64,000 bases of DNA from contig JAYWVB010000016.1 of assembly GCA_039881045.1 (NCBI GenBank), positions 1 to 64,000 on the forward strand, given 5' to 3'. Below the pieces are notes generated by a model. The model saw only the letters and a list, made by a program, of their open reading frames with translations. It was not told where the DNA came from and did not search any database. Source of the DNA: Chaetomium olivaceum (lineage: Eukaryota > Ascomycota > Sordariomycetes > Sordariales > Chaetomiaceae). Both the position numbers and the translations under genes were made by a program. Below, in pieces: positions 33,843 to 45,838 of the stretch (position 1 is its first letter; each line of letters opens with the position of its first letter).

Positions 33843-36117
33843 GCCTGTCGTTCGCCTGTGGGCTTATCGTCGCGCGTCTTGTTTTGGATACCCAACGTTC
33901 GGCGGGGTTCGGATTCGCATGGTGTTTCGGGACACCAGGTCGGCTTGGTTTGCGGTGCAGTTGGAATTTCGGGGTTTGCTTTGCTGTTTTCTGTTTCGTT
34001 TTCTTTTTTCTTTCTTTTTTCCCTCTCTCCGTATCATCGCAGTTTTCGGGGCAAAAGACATTCGATTATCGGCCGGCGACGACCAATTCTTCTCAACACC
34101 GCCCCCTCTCTTATCCATCCGACGGCGTTGGAAGTCTGCGACAAGATCAAGGTTATTTTTCAACCGGCAGGCTTCATACCGTTTCATTGAGCAAAAACAG
34201 CTCGCGTTCGAGACGGGGACTCAACGCCGCCGTCGTCAGACGAGCCCAGATGGGAGCCGCAAGGCCGGGCATGATTCGCAGCATCTACAAGTGGCGCTTG
34301 CCACTCGCGGGAATGAGGACGGAAATTTTGAGGATACTTTCAGAGAACGGTGCTTCTGAAATACGTTATGACTGGAACAGGTACGGAAAGGACGCGAGGG
34401 CTTTCGGTGTGAAAGGCGCGGGTAGTTTGTTCCTCGATGATTTTTCTTAGCAGTAACGCTTAATCTTGATGACAATGATTTTCTTGAAAGTTCCCGATGA
34501 AACGAAAATGACGAGACAAAAGGAGATGATTTTGAGATTGAACCAGCACCAAGGCCAGCTCTGAACCCGTTCAATCGCAGCAGCAACGTGCGAGAGCTCT
34601 TGGTGAGCGAGGGATGGACACCTGGTGAAGCCGCCCCACCAAGAAGTTGGGCCGGAACCGTGTTGGGCATGTCGCTCAAAGCGCGTGAGTAAGATGTGAA
34701 ATCTGCGCCTAAAACGAGGCGAAAAAAAGAAGACAACGCGCGAGGGAGAAGGATATTCATCTCCGTGATTTGAAGAAAGAATATGAAAGGAGAGAGGCCG
34801 GAGCAACGAGGGGAGAGCGTGCAAGGTCAAGTCCTGGACTTACACACGGACCATTTCCGGCCATTGACGTGTGAAGGTATCATTGGCTGCTGCTTTGCTT
34901 GGAGAATCCATCCGTCGACAAGACAGGCGCCGGCACACGGAGGGGGGGCAAGCAAGCGGACAACCCGGGCAACCGGGCAGGACAAGGGCAAAAAGCAGAG
35001 AGTGGGTTCGCACCGAAGCCGTTCTTTTTTCAAATCATCGGCGATATTCTTGTTTTATCGCCGTTTTGCGGTTCTTGTCTTGAGTCTCAAAGCGCCAACC
35101 TGCTTCTTGACGGCCGAACGGCTGGCGGGAATGGGAAGGGATCTCTCCGTGCAGTGTATATATCCCTGCGCATGGAGCCCGAGTCTTTGAGCGGGCCCAA
35201 TGTTGCAGTCTTGCAGTCTTGATATCTTTGGCAACACCGGGATGCACACAAAAGCGGCTGACAGGCCGAGAAGTATAACCGTTCGCATACGCAGCCTCCC
35301 AATTTTGAGCAAGCGTCCAATGCTACGGGGCTGCTCTCAGATGTGACGTCGCTTGGGGGATATCTTTGCAGAAAAGCTCCAGATGCCAAAATCTCCGAGC
35401 CTGAGGAATGGCTTTGGGAAGTATGCGCAACTCATATCTCTACCGTGACCAAATAGCGCGCGCGATCTGTCGGGCTGCATCCCGACACCGTCCCTCTTTA
35501 ATAAATCATGTCGTGGGGGGCATTGGCCGAGAACCGAGAGCAAGTCCTTCGACGGCAACTTTCTGGAACCCAAGTCGCCTTCTGGCCATTGCCTTGACGG
35601 TGAGCGCGACATCAGCATTCGAAGCACCGTATCTCTTCGTATGATCCCTTCCGCGTGGTGTTTCGTGTCGGTCGTCCAAAGTATGTCGAAATCGGGCCAA
35701 GGATATGGTGAACTGCACAATGATTAGGAACCTATGACACTCTTCAAGTATCACTATAACCTCCTATTTTGGGTCTGCACTGTTCTGGACATCCGGGATG
35801 GAGAAACACCGATCGCATTCCCGCCCGGGCGCGGGTAAACCAGGCGGTCACTCGAGCTGCTCTACTGCTTCCACGACTCCCATCCTCCCAGACACCTGCA
35901 TCCCCCATATTCACATGATCCACGTATGAACCCGCCAGGAGTATCGTGTGGGGGCCAGATAGACTCGAGTCTTATTCCTATCTCCCGAGGCGCCATAAAT
36001 GTGCACCTCAGCAGGCCATCGTCGGAGGCCAATATCGACTCGTAGCTGATCAATGCAATGCCGAACGCCGTCCGTGTCCACGCAAGTCCCCGCTTCCCAA
36101 CATGACCAAAAAACCGA
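33843..36117. other. Convergent intergenic region, 2.3 kb
   Basis: This spacer lies between ARL8 (+) and RPS16 (-). A T-rich stretch at 33985-34035 follows ARL8 and suits its 3' UTR. A 174-codon minus-strand frame at 34236-34760 is Ser/Arg-rich without recognisable motifs, and I do not accept it as a gene. No repeats or RNA genes were seen. Confidence 0.5.
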
Positions 36118-36750
36118 TCAACGATAGGACTTCTGGAACCTCGCACGGGCACCCTTTCCACCAAACTTCTTGGGCTCGCAACGCCGGGGGTCGGCGACTA
36201 GCAGGTTGCGGTCGAACTGGATAAGAGCGGTCTTAAGGAGGTTCTTGGAGTGCTCGTCGATGTACTTGGCGTAGTAGGCGACCTAAGGATTCCTCAGTCA
36301 GTATTTGTCTTCTTCTCAGCGCGGATCGAGCCGCCATGTTCGGGAGACTGACAATGGCCTTGGCAATCTGCAAAAAAAGGTCATATTAGCATTTTTACTT
36401 CCCCAACTCCCTGTACAAGAAGGACCCGAGGATACGTACAGCCTGGCGCGTTGCGTAGACCTGCGAAGTGTGACCACCACCGGTAACGCGGACGCGGATG
36501 TCGACCTCGGCGAACTTGTCGGTGCCGAGGATGAGGACGGGCTCGTAGAGCTTCGCCCGGAGGATCTCAGGGGCAAACAGCTTGAGCGGCTTGCCGTTGA
36601 CCCTGATCAGGCCCTTGCCCTGCACACAGCGCGCGACGGCTGCGAGATTGTCAGAGACCGGTCGACCGATGGGCTTCGCTCGAAACTAAAATCCGTACCT
36701 GTGGCATTCTTCTTCTTGCCGAACACCTGAACTGCCTGGGTGGTAGCCAT
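36118..36750 (-). CDS. rps16: 40S ribosomal protein S16 (uS9)
   Basis: The minus-strand exons are 36699-36750, 36440-36639, 36353-36367 and 36118-36282, with introns of 59, 72 and 70 bp. They join to 143 residues, the same length as in yeast. The protein begins MATTQAVQVFGKKKNATAVA and ends PRRCEPKKFGGKGARARF followed by QKSYR, the invariant uS9 tail that reaches the P-site tRNA. Exon 3 is just 15 bases and encodes IAKAI, between RQA and VAYYAKYIDE. It is required for the conserved text IAKAIVAYY. The many introns in a short, presumably highly expressed gene are usual for ribosomal protein genes in these fungi. Confidence 0.95.
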
Positions 36751-37949
36751 TTTGACGTGATGGCGGGATACCTTCCTGTTTGTTAGTTCGGGGCTGGATT
36801 TTTCTCCTGCTCCAAAATTTGTGTGTGGAGGGGAAATCAAGATGGGGCTAGCGGCAGTCACGTGGCTGTACCTGTGTGGCTGGAATGTCGAGAAGTGGCT
36901 AGAGCTGCAGGCCGAGTGGAGTCTTCGGAGCCCGGCACACCCGGTTGAGTCTCCTTCTCGTCCCGACAACACCGTGCCTAGCAGCACCGGTGCCGGGAGA
37001 TGCGAGCCACGATCAAAACGGCTCCGAGCTGGGCTCCGCAGCCCGTACGCTCGCAAATTATGATGACTTTTTGGAACGAGAATGCCTAAATCATTCAATT
37101 CTTAATCTCAGAAATCAGTCTACCGAAATAGGAAAACCGTATTCATTATCGAGGGCCGCAGGGTGGGCAATATTACGCCTTCCCGCAACGTGCGTATGCG
37201 CGGGTTGTTGGCATGCGTACTCCCCGGTACTCCCACCCTTCGTATCACCCAGCCCCAAGCGTATCCCGAGGTCCGTCGTTAGGTTGTGCTTGTCAGCAGG
37301 ACTTGAGTTTGTTCTCCAGCACTGCACTGGAAGGTCGTCCGAAATGGCAAGAAGCGTGGCAGAGCTCCCTGCGCCTCCAAAATACCTGGATAGGTCGTGT
37401 ATCTCTCCCCTGCTTGTGAGATCAGCGCTACCCAAATCGCCTCAGGCGCCAGTGTTGGGTTCGCACTGTCAACAGATGAGTTGATAATGCCGTCGGTAAG
37501 ATAGCTTGAACAGGAAAATAGTCAGCAGTTGGTTTGCCCAGATCTTGTCCGCTTCTTGGCAGCTTCCCTCGAGTGATCTCATTGGGAGAACGGTGCGAGG
37601 AATGTTAGTTTGTTCGGCTCAGCCACCCAAGTGCCACGCCTTCGGTGACACCGTGTGGCTAACTGCAAAATATCACTGTGCTTTCACGCCGAGCTCATGC
37701 CAATGCGATGGCAAAGCACCTTGATCCACAGTGCTGAAACTGCAGTGACGGCACGTCACCTTCCCGCTCTTTGTCGCATCATATCTTTGCCAGCAACCCT
37801 CCACCTCGTTCAACCAATATTTCCCCTTCAACTCTCGATTACCATCGACCCCACCTCAACTTCGAATCACCCCTCACCAACTTTTACATATAGAAGCACC
37901 TGTGGACGACTCCCAGCATCTTGAGCGGTTGAAAGCAGAACTCTACACA
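36751..37949. promoter_or_regulatory. Divergent spacer between rps16 and the RCR-family gene
   Basis: This 1.2-kb spacer lies between divergently transcribed genes, so both promoters lie here. The stretch from 37790 to 37949 is pyrimidine-rich and probably the leader of the right-hand gene. I recognise no specific ribosomal-protein promoter element. Confidence 0.45.
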
Positions 37950-38519
37950 ATGGCGCCACTCATTGCGCAAATCGCTGAACTAGCAAAGCGCCGGGACGGG
38001 TATGTACAACGCGGCGCATTATCTACGGACCACGCCGGCTAACAATATTTTAGCTGCGGGAGTAACGGCTACCGTGATTACGACGGTATTTGTCGCTACT
38101 ATTCTTCATGGTACTGGTGGGGACGCTGGGTCTTCGCCGGGTTGGCGGTTGTCTTCATAATTCTCGTCTTCGCCTGTCTTTTGTATGTTTATCCCCGCGA
38201 GTGTTTGCACGATGTTGGAAAGTATACTAACAGCATTCCCACTAGCCGTAACTCGCGCCGTCGCAGGAGGCAAGGCGCTCAACCGCTATACGGAACGGGT
38301 TGGATGGCCCCTGCGCCACCTCCTTACTACCCTCCGCCTCCGCAGTACTCGGCTCAGGATCAGGGACCCCCGGGCGGTTACAAATATGGCTCGGGTGATG
38401 GGTATTACGGCGGCAATCAACAAGAGGGTATCCAACTGCAGCAACCGCAAAGCGCGTACCACCGCGGCACCGAACCCGAATATGCGCCCCCTCCCGGACC
38501 TCCGCCAGCCGCCAAATAA
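37950..38519 (+). CDS. RCR-family membrane protein (Congo-red resistance / trafficking adaptor type)
   Basis: The exons are 37950-37999, 38054-38182 and 38246-38519, giving 150 residues. A short N-terminus with a Cys pair (CGSNGYRDYDGICRYY) precedes one membrane segment (WVFAGLAVVFIILVFACLLF). A very basic stretch RNSRRRRRQG and the RCR hallmark QPLYGTGWMAP follow. The cytosolic tail is Pro/Tyr/Gly-rich (PPPYYPPPPQYS), with PPxY-like motifs that in yeast Rcr1/2 recruit the ubiquitin ligase Rsp5. Yeast RCR proteins affect chitin deposition and plasma-membrane protein traffic. The introns are 54 and 63 bp with clear TAG acceptors. Function here is inferred from the family. Confidence 0.82.
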
Positions 38520-39305
38520 GTGAGATTAGTATAAGGGACGTGAGGAGAGGGTTCAGCCAGCGGAGGCCACACTCGCTATTTAAACTCGGACAGGGGCAGC
38601 AGGGCATCGATGTTATGGGATTGCGTTGATATGTTTGGGGAGCTGCTTATGGATCAGTTCACGCGGCATCCCGGCGTGTATAATGGGATGGGGTTTTCAT
38701 TGCATCTGTGGCTTACCACTTTTCTTGTACTGTCTTGTCTGTTACCTACTTGACGTAATAGCGGTACTACCGAATTCTCCCCAGGTCGACGAGCCATGGC
38801 CTAAAGTTCCTACGTCCATGACGTCGACTGGCCCGTGCTAGAGCAATGTGGCGAGGTTGCTGAATCGTGTAACCACCACTTATCCCTCCGCCAACAAGGA
38901 GTCCCGCGGTATTAGTTCGTAGTTGAGAAGGCAGCCCGGTTATTAATAGCGGTAGCCGTTCTTGAGCTAGGACTTTTCTGTTTCCTCCCCTTTGACCTAA
39001 TAGGGCAACAAAGAGGATTAGTTATCCAGATACAATGGATCGTCTTTCTCTTACTGTATATCGCCCTTCATTTCAACAAGATGGCTTGTCATCAGTAAAC
39101 TGAACAGGATCATTTAGATAATGAGAAAGTGACACCGAAAAGACGACGTGATAGGGTCTTTCCCCTTTTCGTCCTATATTTACACACTATGTTCCACTTG
39201 TCTGTCAATCCACCAAACCCACCGAGGCATTCACCATAAAGACCTCTTCCGGTGGTCTCAAACCGCCTGCTTTACAAATTATAAACCTGCAAGTTCCCGC
39301 GCAAC
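38520..39305. other. Intergenic region
   Basis: This 0.8-kb spacer lies between co-oriented genes. It should contain the 3' UTR of the RCR-family gene and the promoter of the phosphoesterase gene. Nothing else is recognisable. Confidence 0.5.
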
Positions 39306-40112
39306 ATGGCGATTCAGATCCTCTCCGACCTCCACCTGGAGGCCCCCAAAGGATACGATGTATTCGATATTGAACCCAAGGCGCCGCATCTCGCCTTACT
39401 CGGCGACATTGGGAACGTCGCGGCACACAAAGATGACTTCTTCGGGTTTCTGACCCGACAACTACAGAAGTTCCGAACTGTGATCTTCGTCCCCGGTAAT
39501 CACGAAGCATATGATTCCAACTGGCCCGAGACCCTCGCTCTCCTTCGGGCTTTCCAAGAGGATTCGAACGCGCGCAAGGATACGTCGCTCGGCGAATTTA
39601 TCCTACTCGACCGTGGCATTCTGCGGCTCCCGGACACCAACACCGTGATTCTGGGCTGCAGCCTCTTCTCTTACATCCCACCCGAGAGCGAGATGGCAGT
39701 CAGCATGGGGCTCAACGACTTTTTCCAGACGGACAAGTGGGACGTGCAAGCGCACAACGAGATGCACAGGCGGGATCTGTCTTCGCTCAATGCACAGGTC
39801 ACTGACCTCGAGAATTCCGACGCCAACATCGTCATTTTTTCGCACTGGAGCCCGACTCTGGATGCTCGCGCGAGTGATCCGAGACACGCCGGCAGCCCGA
39901 TCACGAGTGCCTTCTCAACCGACCTATCCAAGGAGAAGTGCTTCAAGAGCGGCAGGGTCAAGCTTTGGGCTTTTGGCCATACGCATTACAATTGCGATTT
40001 CGTGGTTGACCGAGAGAATGGCGCGGGTCCGTTGAGGTTGGTAGCGAATCAGAGGGGATACTACTTTGCTCAAGGCGCGGGTTTCGACGTTGATAAGACG
40101 GTCGAGGTGTGA
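39306..40112 (+). CDS. Calcineurin-like metallophosphoesterase
   Basis: This single-exon gene encodes 268 residues. The metallophosphatase motifs are in order: SDLHLE (D-x-H, residue 7), LGDIGN (GD, residue 33), PGNHE (near residue 63), a central His in SHWSP, and FGHTHYN (G-H-x-H) near residue 225. These ligands build the two-metal site typical of the superfamily. The protein has no signal peptide or membrane segment and is probably cytosolic. It resembles the small Ser/Thr-phosphatase-like proteins common in filamentous fungi and some bacteria. The substrate cannot be told from sequence. The frame is intact and the start is the only good ATG. Confidence 0.87.
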   Translation: MAIQILSDLHLEAPKGYDVFDIEPKAPHLALLGDIGNVAAHKDDFFGFLTRQLQKFRTVIFVPGNHEAYDSNWPETLALLRAFQEDSNARKDTSLGEFILLDRGILRLPDTNTVILGCSLFSYIPPESEMAVSMGLNDFFQTDKWDVQAHNEMHRRDLSSLNAQVTDLENSDANIVIFSHWSPTLDARASDPRHAGSPITSAFSTDLSKEKCFKSGRVKLWAFGHTHYNCDFVVDRENGAGPLRLVANQRGYYFAQGAGFDVDKTVEV

Positions 40113-41141
40113 ATCGGAGCTGCGTCTGGTTTGATTTTGGAAGTCGAGCATAGCAACTCGCTCAACCCATTATGGTGTTGTGTACTCGGAACATAACATG
40201 GTATAGTTAAGAAGTTGAGAAAATTACTCTAAAAAGGATATAAATTGCCAGACAAAGAATGGCTTCGAGATAATGTACATTGTGAACGGCGCCGCAGCGC
40301 TCATCTTCACTCTGGATGGTTCCGCAATCTGCCGGCATTAGGGGAAACTGCACCGATTTAGTGGACATTGACGATCCTCCAAAATGGTTGGCCCCTGTTG
40401 CAAGGGTCTGAAGCCGTTGGTACCTTGCAGAAGCGAAGATGAACGAGGGGGAGGACCCGGCGGGCCAATGCCGTGCGGGCGTTCGTCTCATGTGCCCGCA
40501 GTTTTTCCTCTCCCCAGGGCAGTGCGGGACGCATTTCGCGCTCCCTCTTTTTCCTGTCAAGGCTGACTTGGGTGACTGCCTCCCTTCCTAGTTTCATCTC
40601 ATTCACAGGTGAGACGGAACAGCCATTCCTTTGGCCCTTCGTTGGCAATATCTTGGGCGTTGGCGGCAATTGCCCGATTCCCTCCCGTTTTTGTACGACC
40701 CGATCTCGCCCTCGTTTGACGTTCGAGTCCCAGTTCCGAATACACTCGATTTTGCTCTCTTTCGCTTCCTTGTACCAATTTACATCAATCATTTCGCCAC
40801 AGTTCTCTCCATTTACGAAACACTTTCTACAATCCGTTATTTGTACTTCGCGACTAGGAATATTATTTCGAGCCTCAGCCCATCAGATCTCCGACTTCTA
40901 TGTTCTGCCACGTTTCGAAACCGATCACAGATTCACGAGCATCGCGGCCGAGACGGCATTGGGCGCAAGGCGATCAGACACAAGCGACGGTCGGCCGGGC
41001 AATGGCACCATAGTTCTTGCCGGATAACACTATCGTTCGACCATTCATGCGAGCGCTGATCACGTTTATTGATCGCCCATAACTTCGATATTCTGGGACT
41101 TGCTTGCCGACGAGCAGGAGGCTGGACAGCTGAGAGGCAAG
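40113..41141. other. Intergenic region
   Basis: This 1-kb spacer lies between co-oriented genes. The stretch 40590-40900 is pyrimidine-rich and probably the promoter and leader of the next gene. No repeat, RNA or small gene is supported. Confidence 0.5.
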
Positions 41142-42768
41142 ATGGCGCCAGTCAACGTGGCGATGGAGAGGAGTTTGCGGAGGGGGTTCTTGGACTTGCT
41201 GGTGGCCAGTTTGCGACCCGCGATCGGGAGGAGAGACTTTGAAGGGCAAATCATGGATGTGAAGGCGGCCTTCTCCAGCTGGGATAATTGCATGCAGGTT
41301 AATTACTGCAAGTAGGTCTCCCTTATTTTCTTCGGTGGTGAGGTCGCGGCGCTGACAACAGACTAGATGGCCCGTCATTGCGGTCATAATCATCGGCGGC
41401 TTGATCATCTTTGCGGTAGCATGGTGCATGATTCGATGCCTGTGCTGCGGACTCTCTTGCTGCTGCTCGTGCTTTTCGTGCCTCAAGTGCTGCGGCAATT
41501 GTTGTGGGTGTTGCGATCCACCGAGGGGCAGCCGGCGCAAGTATCTCGACGAACCTTACATACCGCCGAACCACGGATACAAGTCACAAGAACCGATGCA
41601 TGCTGGCTTCGACAGTCGTCCAACAGCGGCGCCAGTCTCCAAAGGACCGGCATTTCCTCAGTTCGCCGAGTTTGACGCCGGGGGCAAGAAGGACGATGAC
41701 GCCCTACCCCAAATGCCGGAATGGGAGAGCGCCGAACGCAAGAAGGTGTACCTTGAGGAGGAGGCTGTCGAGATGAACGCGCTGAAGAGGCCCGACGCGG
41801 GTGGGCCAGCTGTCGGCGCCTCTGTGGTGGGAGGGGCTGCTGGGGCAATATCTCCCCACGGATCGCGCTCGCCAGTCAACCGAAGTCCGTATGGACCGCC
41901 AGGGGGTAACAACGGGTTCTTTGCTGCCAGCGCTATGGATAACAACGACCCATATTCGCAGGGTGCTCCGGCATACAACCAGCCAGGTATGGCCTATAAC
42001 GAGCCGGGCTCCGGGTACGGGATGGCCGGTGCGGCTATGGGTCCCGGGCGACGCTCGCCGCAAGCTTTCAACAACGTCGGATACAACGACGGGCATAATA
42101 ACGGGTACGGGCAAACACACGATTACCCCGATCCCGGCGCTCAGGGCAGCTATGACAACTATGGAGGCGCTCCCCAACAACAACCATATGATAACTACGA
42201 CTCCCAAGGCAACCAAGGCTACGGCATAGCGCGTCACCAAACCCCCCACGCGATGGACCCCTCCCCCTACGGAACCGACCAGAGACGCTCTCCCGCGCCG
42301 CAGGGCCCCTACGGAGCCGACACCACAAGACGCTCCCCCGCCCCACGCGGCCCGTACGGCACCGGCGCACGCGACTCCCCCGGTCCGCAAGGCGCGGGGT
42401 CCTACGACACCCCTTACCTCGGCGGCGCCGGGGCCGGCATGCCCGAACCCCGCCGTTCCCCGGCTCCACAACAACAGGCCGGATTTGAGAACCACAACCC
42501 CTACGGCGGCGCGCGCGCCCCGCCCCAGAGGCAGTACTCAAATAACACCGGCGGTAACAGCATGCACTCGCCCATCAGCTCGCCCACGCCGCTCAGGAAT
42601 GATGCCGGGTTCGACTTCACGTCGGGGTACAGCCGCCCACAGGCTCCCCTCACGAACCCCGCAAGCCCGGTGAACGCCGGTGGCTATCGGCAGTCGAGCC
42701 CGGGTCCTGCTGAGCTTGGGGGTGGGGGCGGTGGTGGATACCCGGGGTTCAAGCCATACCAGCCGTAG
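41142..42768 (+). CDS. Cys-cluster, Pro/Gly/Tyr-rich single-pass membrane protein (often named fibroin-3-related)
   Basis: The exons are 41142-41311 and 41367-42768, with a 55-bp intron (GTAGGT...GACTAG), giving 523 residues. The start of the conserved part is AFSSWDNCMQVNYCKW, split by the intron. It is followed by a membrane segment (PVIAVIIIGGLIIFAVAWCM) and a dense cysteine block (CLCCGLSCCCSCFSCLKCCG and CCGCCD), probably palmitoylated or metal-binding. LDEPYIPPNHGY comes next, then a long low-complexity tail rich in Pro, Gly, Tyr and Asn with repeats such as RRSPAPQGPYG. Related proteins are widespread in Pezizomycotina, and the name fibroin-3-related reflects composition, not function. 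ATG 41142 is the first in frame, and 41254 is an alternative. Confidence 0.78.
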
Positions 42769-45700
42769 TGTACATCGGTGAGGCATGACGTGGAGGTGAG
42801 CGGTTCGCGTGGCTTGCGCGGATGGGATGGGATGGGATCGGCAGCATGGGATGAGGCGAGGCAGCAAGGTGGGATCTAATGACCAGCGGCTTATGTTCTG
42901 TGGAGTTGGGTGGGTTTTTTTTTTCACTTCTTGCCTTCGTTTTGTGCCCCATTTTTTGGTTTCTTCCTCTCGTTTATGTCTTACGACATCATATAGATGG
43001 TGCTTTTTGGTTCGTTTTTTCTATTGATGACCTGGGAATCTGGGCTGGGATGGACAAGTTGGCGGTGTGGTATAGGGGAAATATTCATGGCGCTGGTCAA
43101 AGACGCGATGTCTTTTTTTTTTCGCCCTGGTCGTGGTTTTGCTTCTTCTTACCGGGGAGAGCAAACGGGATGCTCCGGTGAGAAAGTCTTCTTTTCTATT
43201 TTTACAGTTTTCGCTTCTTGCTGTGGGTTGGCTGAGCAGCGTGTTGGGCTTGAGCCAACAAGTCTCTATCCTGCTGAGGACGAGGGTCCCCCGGTCTACG
43301 GACTCTTGGTAACGTGAGGATACGTCGGCTTTTGCGGGCTGCTTCTCTGGTGGGAGTCTGGGAATGGGTTGCTAGGGGCAGCCTGCCCAGGCAGATCTTG
43401 GGTGTAGTTATTGTGTAAATGGGCTTGGTGTACTACTAGAGCTAGACAGAAATGGGAGGTATTGGCCGGTTCGTATACCAACTTCGAGACGTTTATGGTT
43501 GGACTCGACACGCGTCGCGTGGGACCACCAGTTGTTGGTTCACGGACCCCATTGTCAGAGTGGGCCATGGTGGATTTCCTGGGTGTTCCCTCGCAGGGCC
43601 GCGAGCCGCGTTGAAAAGTGATGTTTCCGTTCAGTGGAATCATAATATGCTCTGAGTATTGCTCGGGACAAGGATGGTATATGGTTTGGGGTCGCTCCGC
43701 CGCCGGATGGAGCCTAATCCTTTACAACGGGTGGTTGACACGTGTAATAACACACTATATTTGTAGTTGCAGATGACTGTGTTCGAAATCGCCATGGGGG
43801 CGAAGTGTGGCCATACACCATAGAGAGCCTTACAACGAACCGTTTTAAGGACTTAGATGTGCATGTTACACCAAATGCACCCCGCTTATTTAGTGGGAGG
43901 ACGCAGTAGGAGAGTGGTCAGGAGTCCGAATCAAAGGCCGTTCTACAGGTCGAAATGCGAGAAACACAGAAACAAAATCCTCAGCATACATACAGTAAGG
44001 GAGCCGCCCAGAGACCCGGGCTTGCGGCTGAGGGACTGTTTCGACCAACGACCAACGCGGGTCAGCTCATCACTGATGAGGGGTTTCGGCAACCGGATCC
44101 TCTTGGGCGTTTGTCATCAGGCTCCTTTCAAATTTAAACCACTCATTAAGAGGGGGCTTCGCGGTTGTGCATCACGCCGAAGCGCCGTAAGATCCCAAGC
44201 CGCGGCTCCTCACGGCTCCCTGACGTGGCCCGTGGCGGTGCGGTGGAGGATGCGGATCGCTGCGGTTGCTGTGGGGAGACTTCGAAGTGCGATCTTCGGG
44301 CTTTTCAGCGATGCCGCCCGTTGCAGACATTGTACATACACTGCAAGGGCAGCGATTGAATATCTCTCCTTATTCCGGCATTTGGATATGGTCAGCTTCG
44401 TATCGCGACCAACATTAAACTCAGAATGCAGAATCCGGGGTAACACAACTGTTGAGTCGCCAAGTTTTCTAGAGCTTCTCTCATCGCCGCAGGAATGCAG
44501 CGAAGAGCCCCGTTGAACCTGGGGATTCTTTGGTGGGTGTTGGGTGGGTGGGTTGCAACGACCCTTTTTAACCTTAACGCTTGTCTGAAACAAGTAGGAC
44601 CCATGTAAGTTCTCAAAAAAGCCCAGCGAAATGACGTTATGCGCGTCGTTGGCTTTTTTTTTTTTCTCTCCGCTTCTGCCCCAAATTTGAAATTCGGTCC
44701 TGACAACCCCGTCCTTCCCCCTCGCAGAATGAGCACAAAGTGGTCTGCACAAGCGCCATGCAGGAGTCATCGGGTTCCGGGTTCGCATCGGCTCAGCCGC
44801 AGCGATGGGTGCACAGCACCATAGCAAGGGAAAAGCGGAAAGACGGGCGATGGGTGCTGGGTGCAAGGTTCATTGGGTCTTAGGTCTCGGTTCGGGAATG
44901 AAAAGTTGGAGCACACCAGACCCGGGTCTCCGGCCACCAGATTCGGTCGTTGATTTGTTGCTTCTCCTTGGATCCGTCTGTTGGGTACTTCGTACTTGTT
45001 TTGATTTTGCCATCGGGCTCCCCTGCACATCATTTTCACCTTACCTGCTGCCTAGCTGCTCCTCGATGATGCTATCGAATTCTTGCAGCATCAGCAGCAT
45101 CCTTCTCTCTCAACAACGAGTAAAGCACACCATACGCAGCACACAGTACATCTGTGCACGGCACTTACCAAGCCAGGTAGACGCCTCTCTTCAGCAAAAG
45201 ATCAGACCGAGGAACATCCCCATCCCTGTCATCCAAGTCTGAACACACCTCAGCCAGCCCTGCATGACACCGGTCGAAGCTAGGAAACCCTGCCACTCCT
45301 TAGCAAAAGCGTGCAAGCTGTCACCCACGGCACCCCCGCGGGCTTGCTCAAACACCTCCACATGGGCATTTAACGGTCCACCATTCGTGCTCAGCTAGTC
45401 CGTACAAAGCCCCCCTGCGCTCGATCCGCCTCCCTCGGTGCTCCGGCTGTCGATCACCAAAGAAGCACAAGGGATTCAGCTGTTCGATCTGGTCTGGGAT
45501 CGCGTAGTCCGAGACATACCGTCTAACTGCCCATAATGCTCTCGAGTAAGTGTCAAATCGCCCAGTCCAATAGCTCCCTAGGGCGCCCCCTTCTGTTGTT
45601 CACACCCCCGTCGCTTTAATCCCCGCTGCTGCTGCTGCGAGGGACTGAGCAGACCCCCGTCACCGAGAATCGAGCAAGAGGTGGAAAGGAGAGAAAGCAA

Positions 45701-45838
45701 AGAATTCTTTGAGCAGATCAGTGTCACAAACTCTTCCAAACCCAAAACACACGAAGGCTGCAAGCTTGCCGCATCACTGCACTCTGAGATCTCCCAAGGC
45801 GGAGCAGAGCTTAAAGCGTGGTTGACGCAGGCGGGCGC
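42769..45838. other. 3-kb intergenic region
   Basis: No gene is supported here. A GATGG-type microsatellite lies at 42821-42838. Open frames up to 219 codons (43857-44516, plus) lack domain-like sequence. The final 700 bp are mixed CA-rich and probably form the promoter and leader of the DUF8004-like gene. Confidence 0.5.

Noticed and set aside
34236..34760. 174-codon minus-strand frame
   Set aside because: It is Ser/Arg-rich and featureless, downstream of ARL8, with no sign of splicing or conserved blocks.
43857..44516. 219-codon plus-strand frame in the 3-kb spacer
   Set aside because: It has no recognisable motif, hydrophobic pattern or splice partner, and the codon choice does not look like the neighbouring genes.
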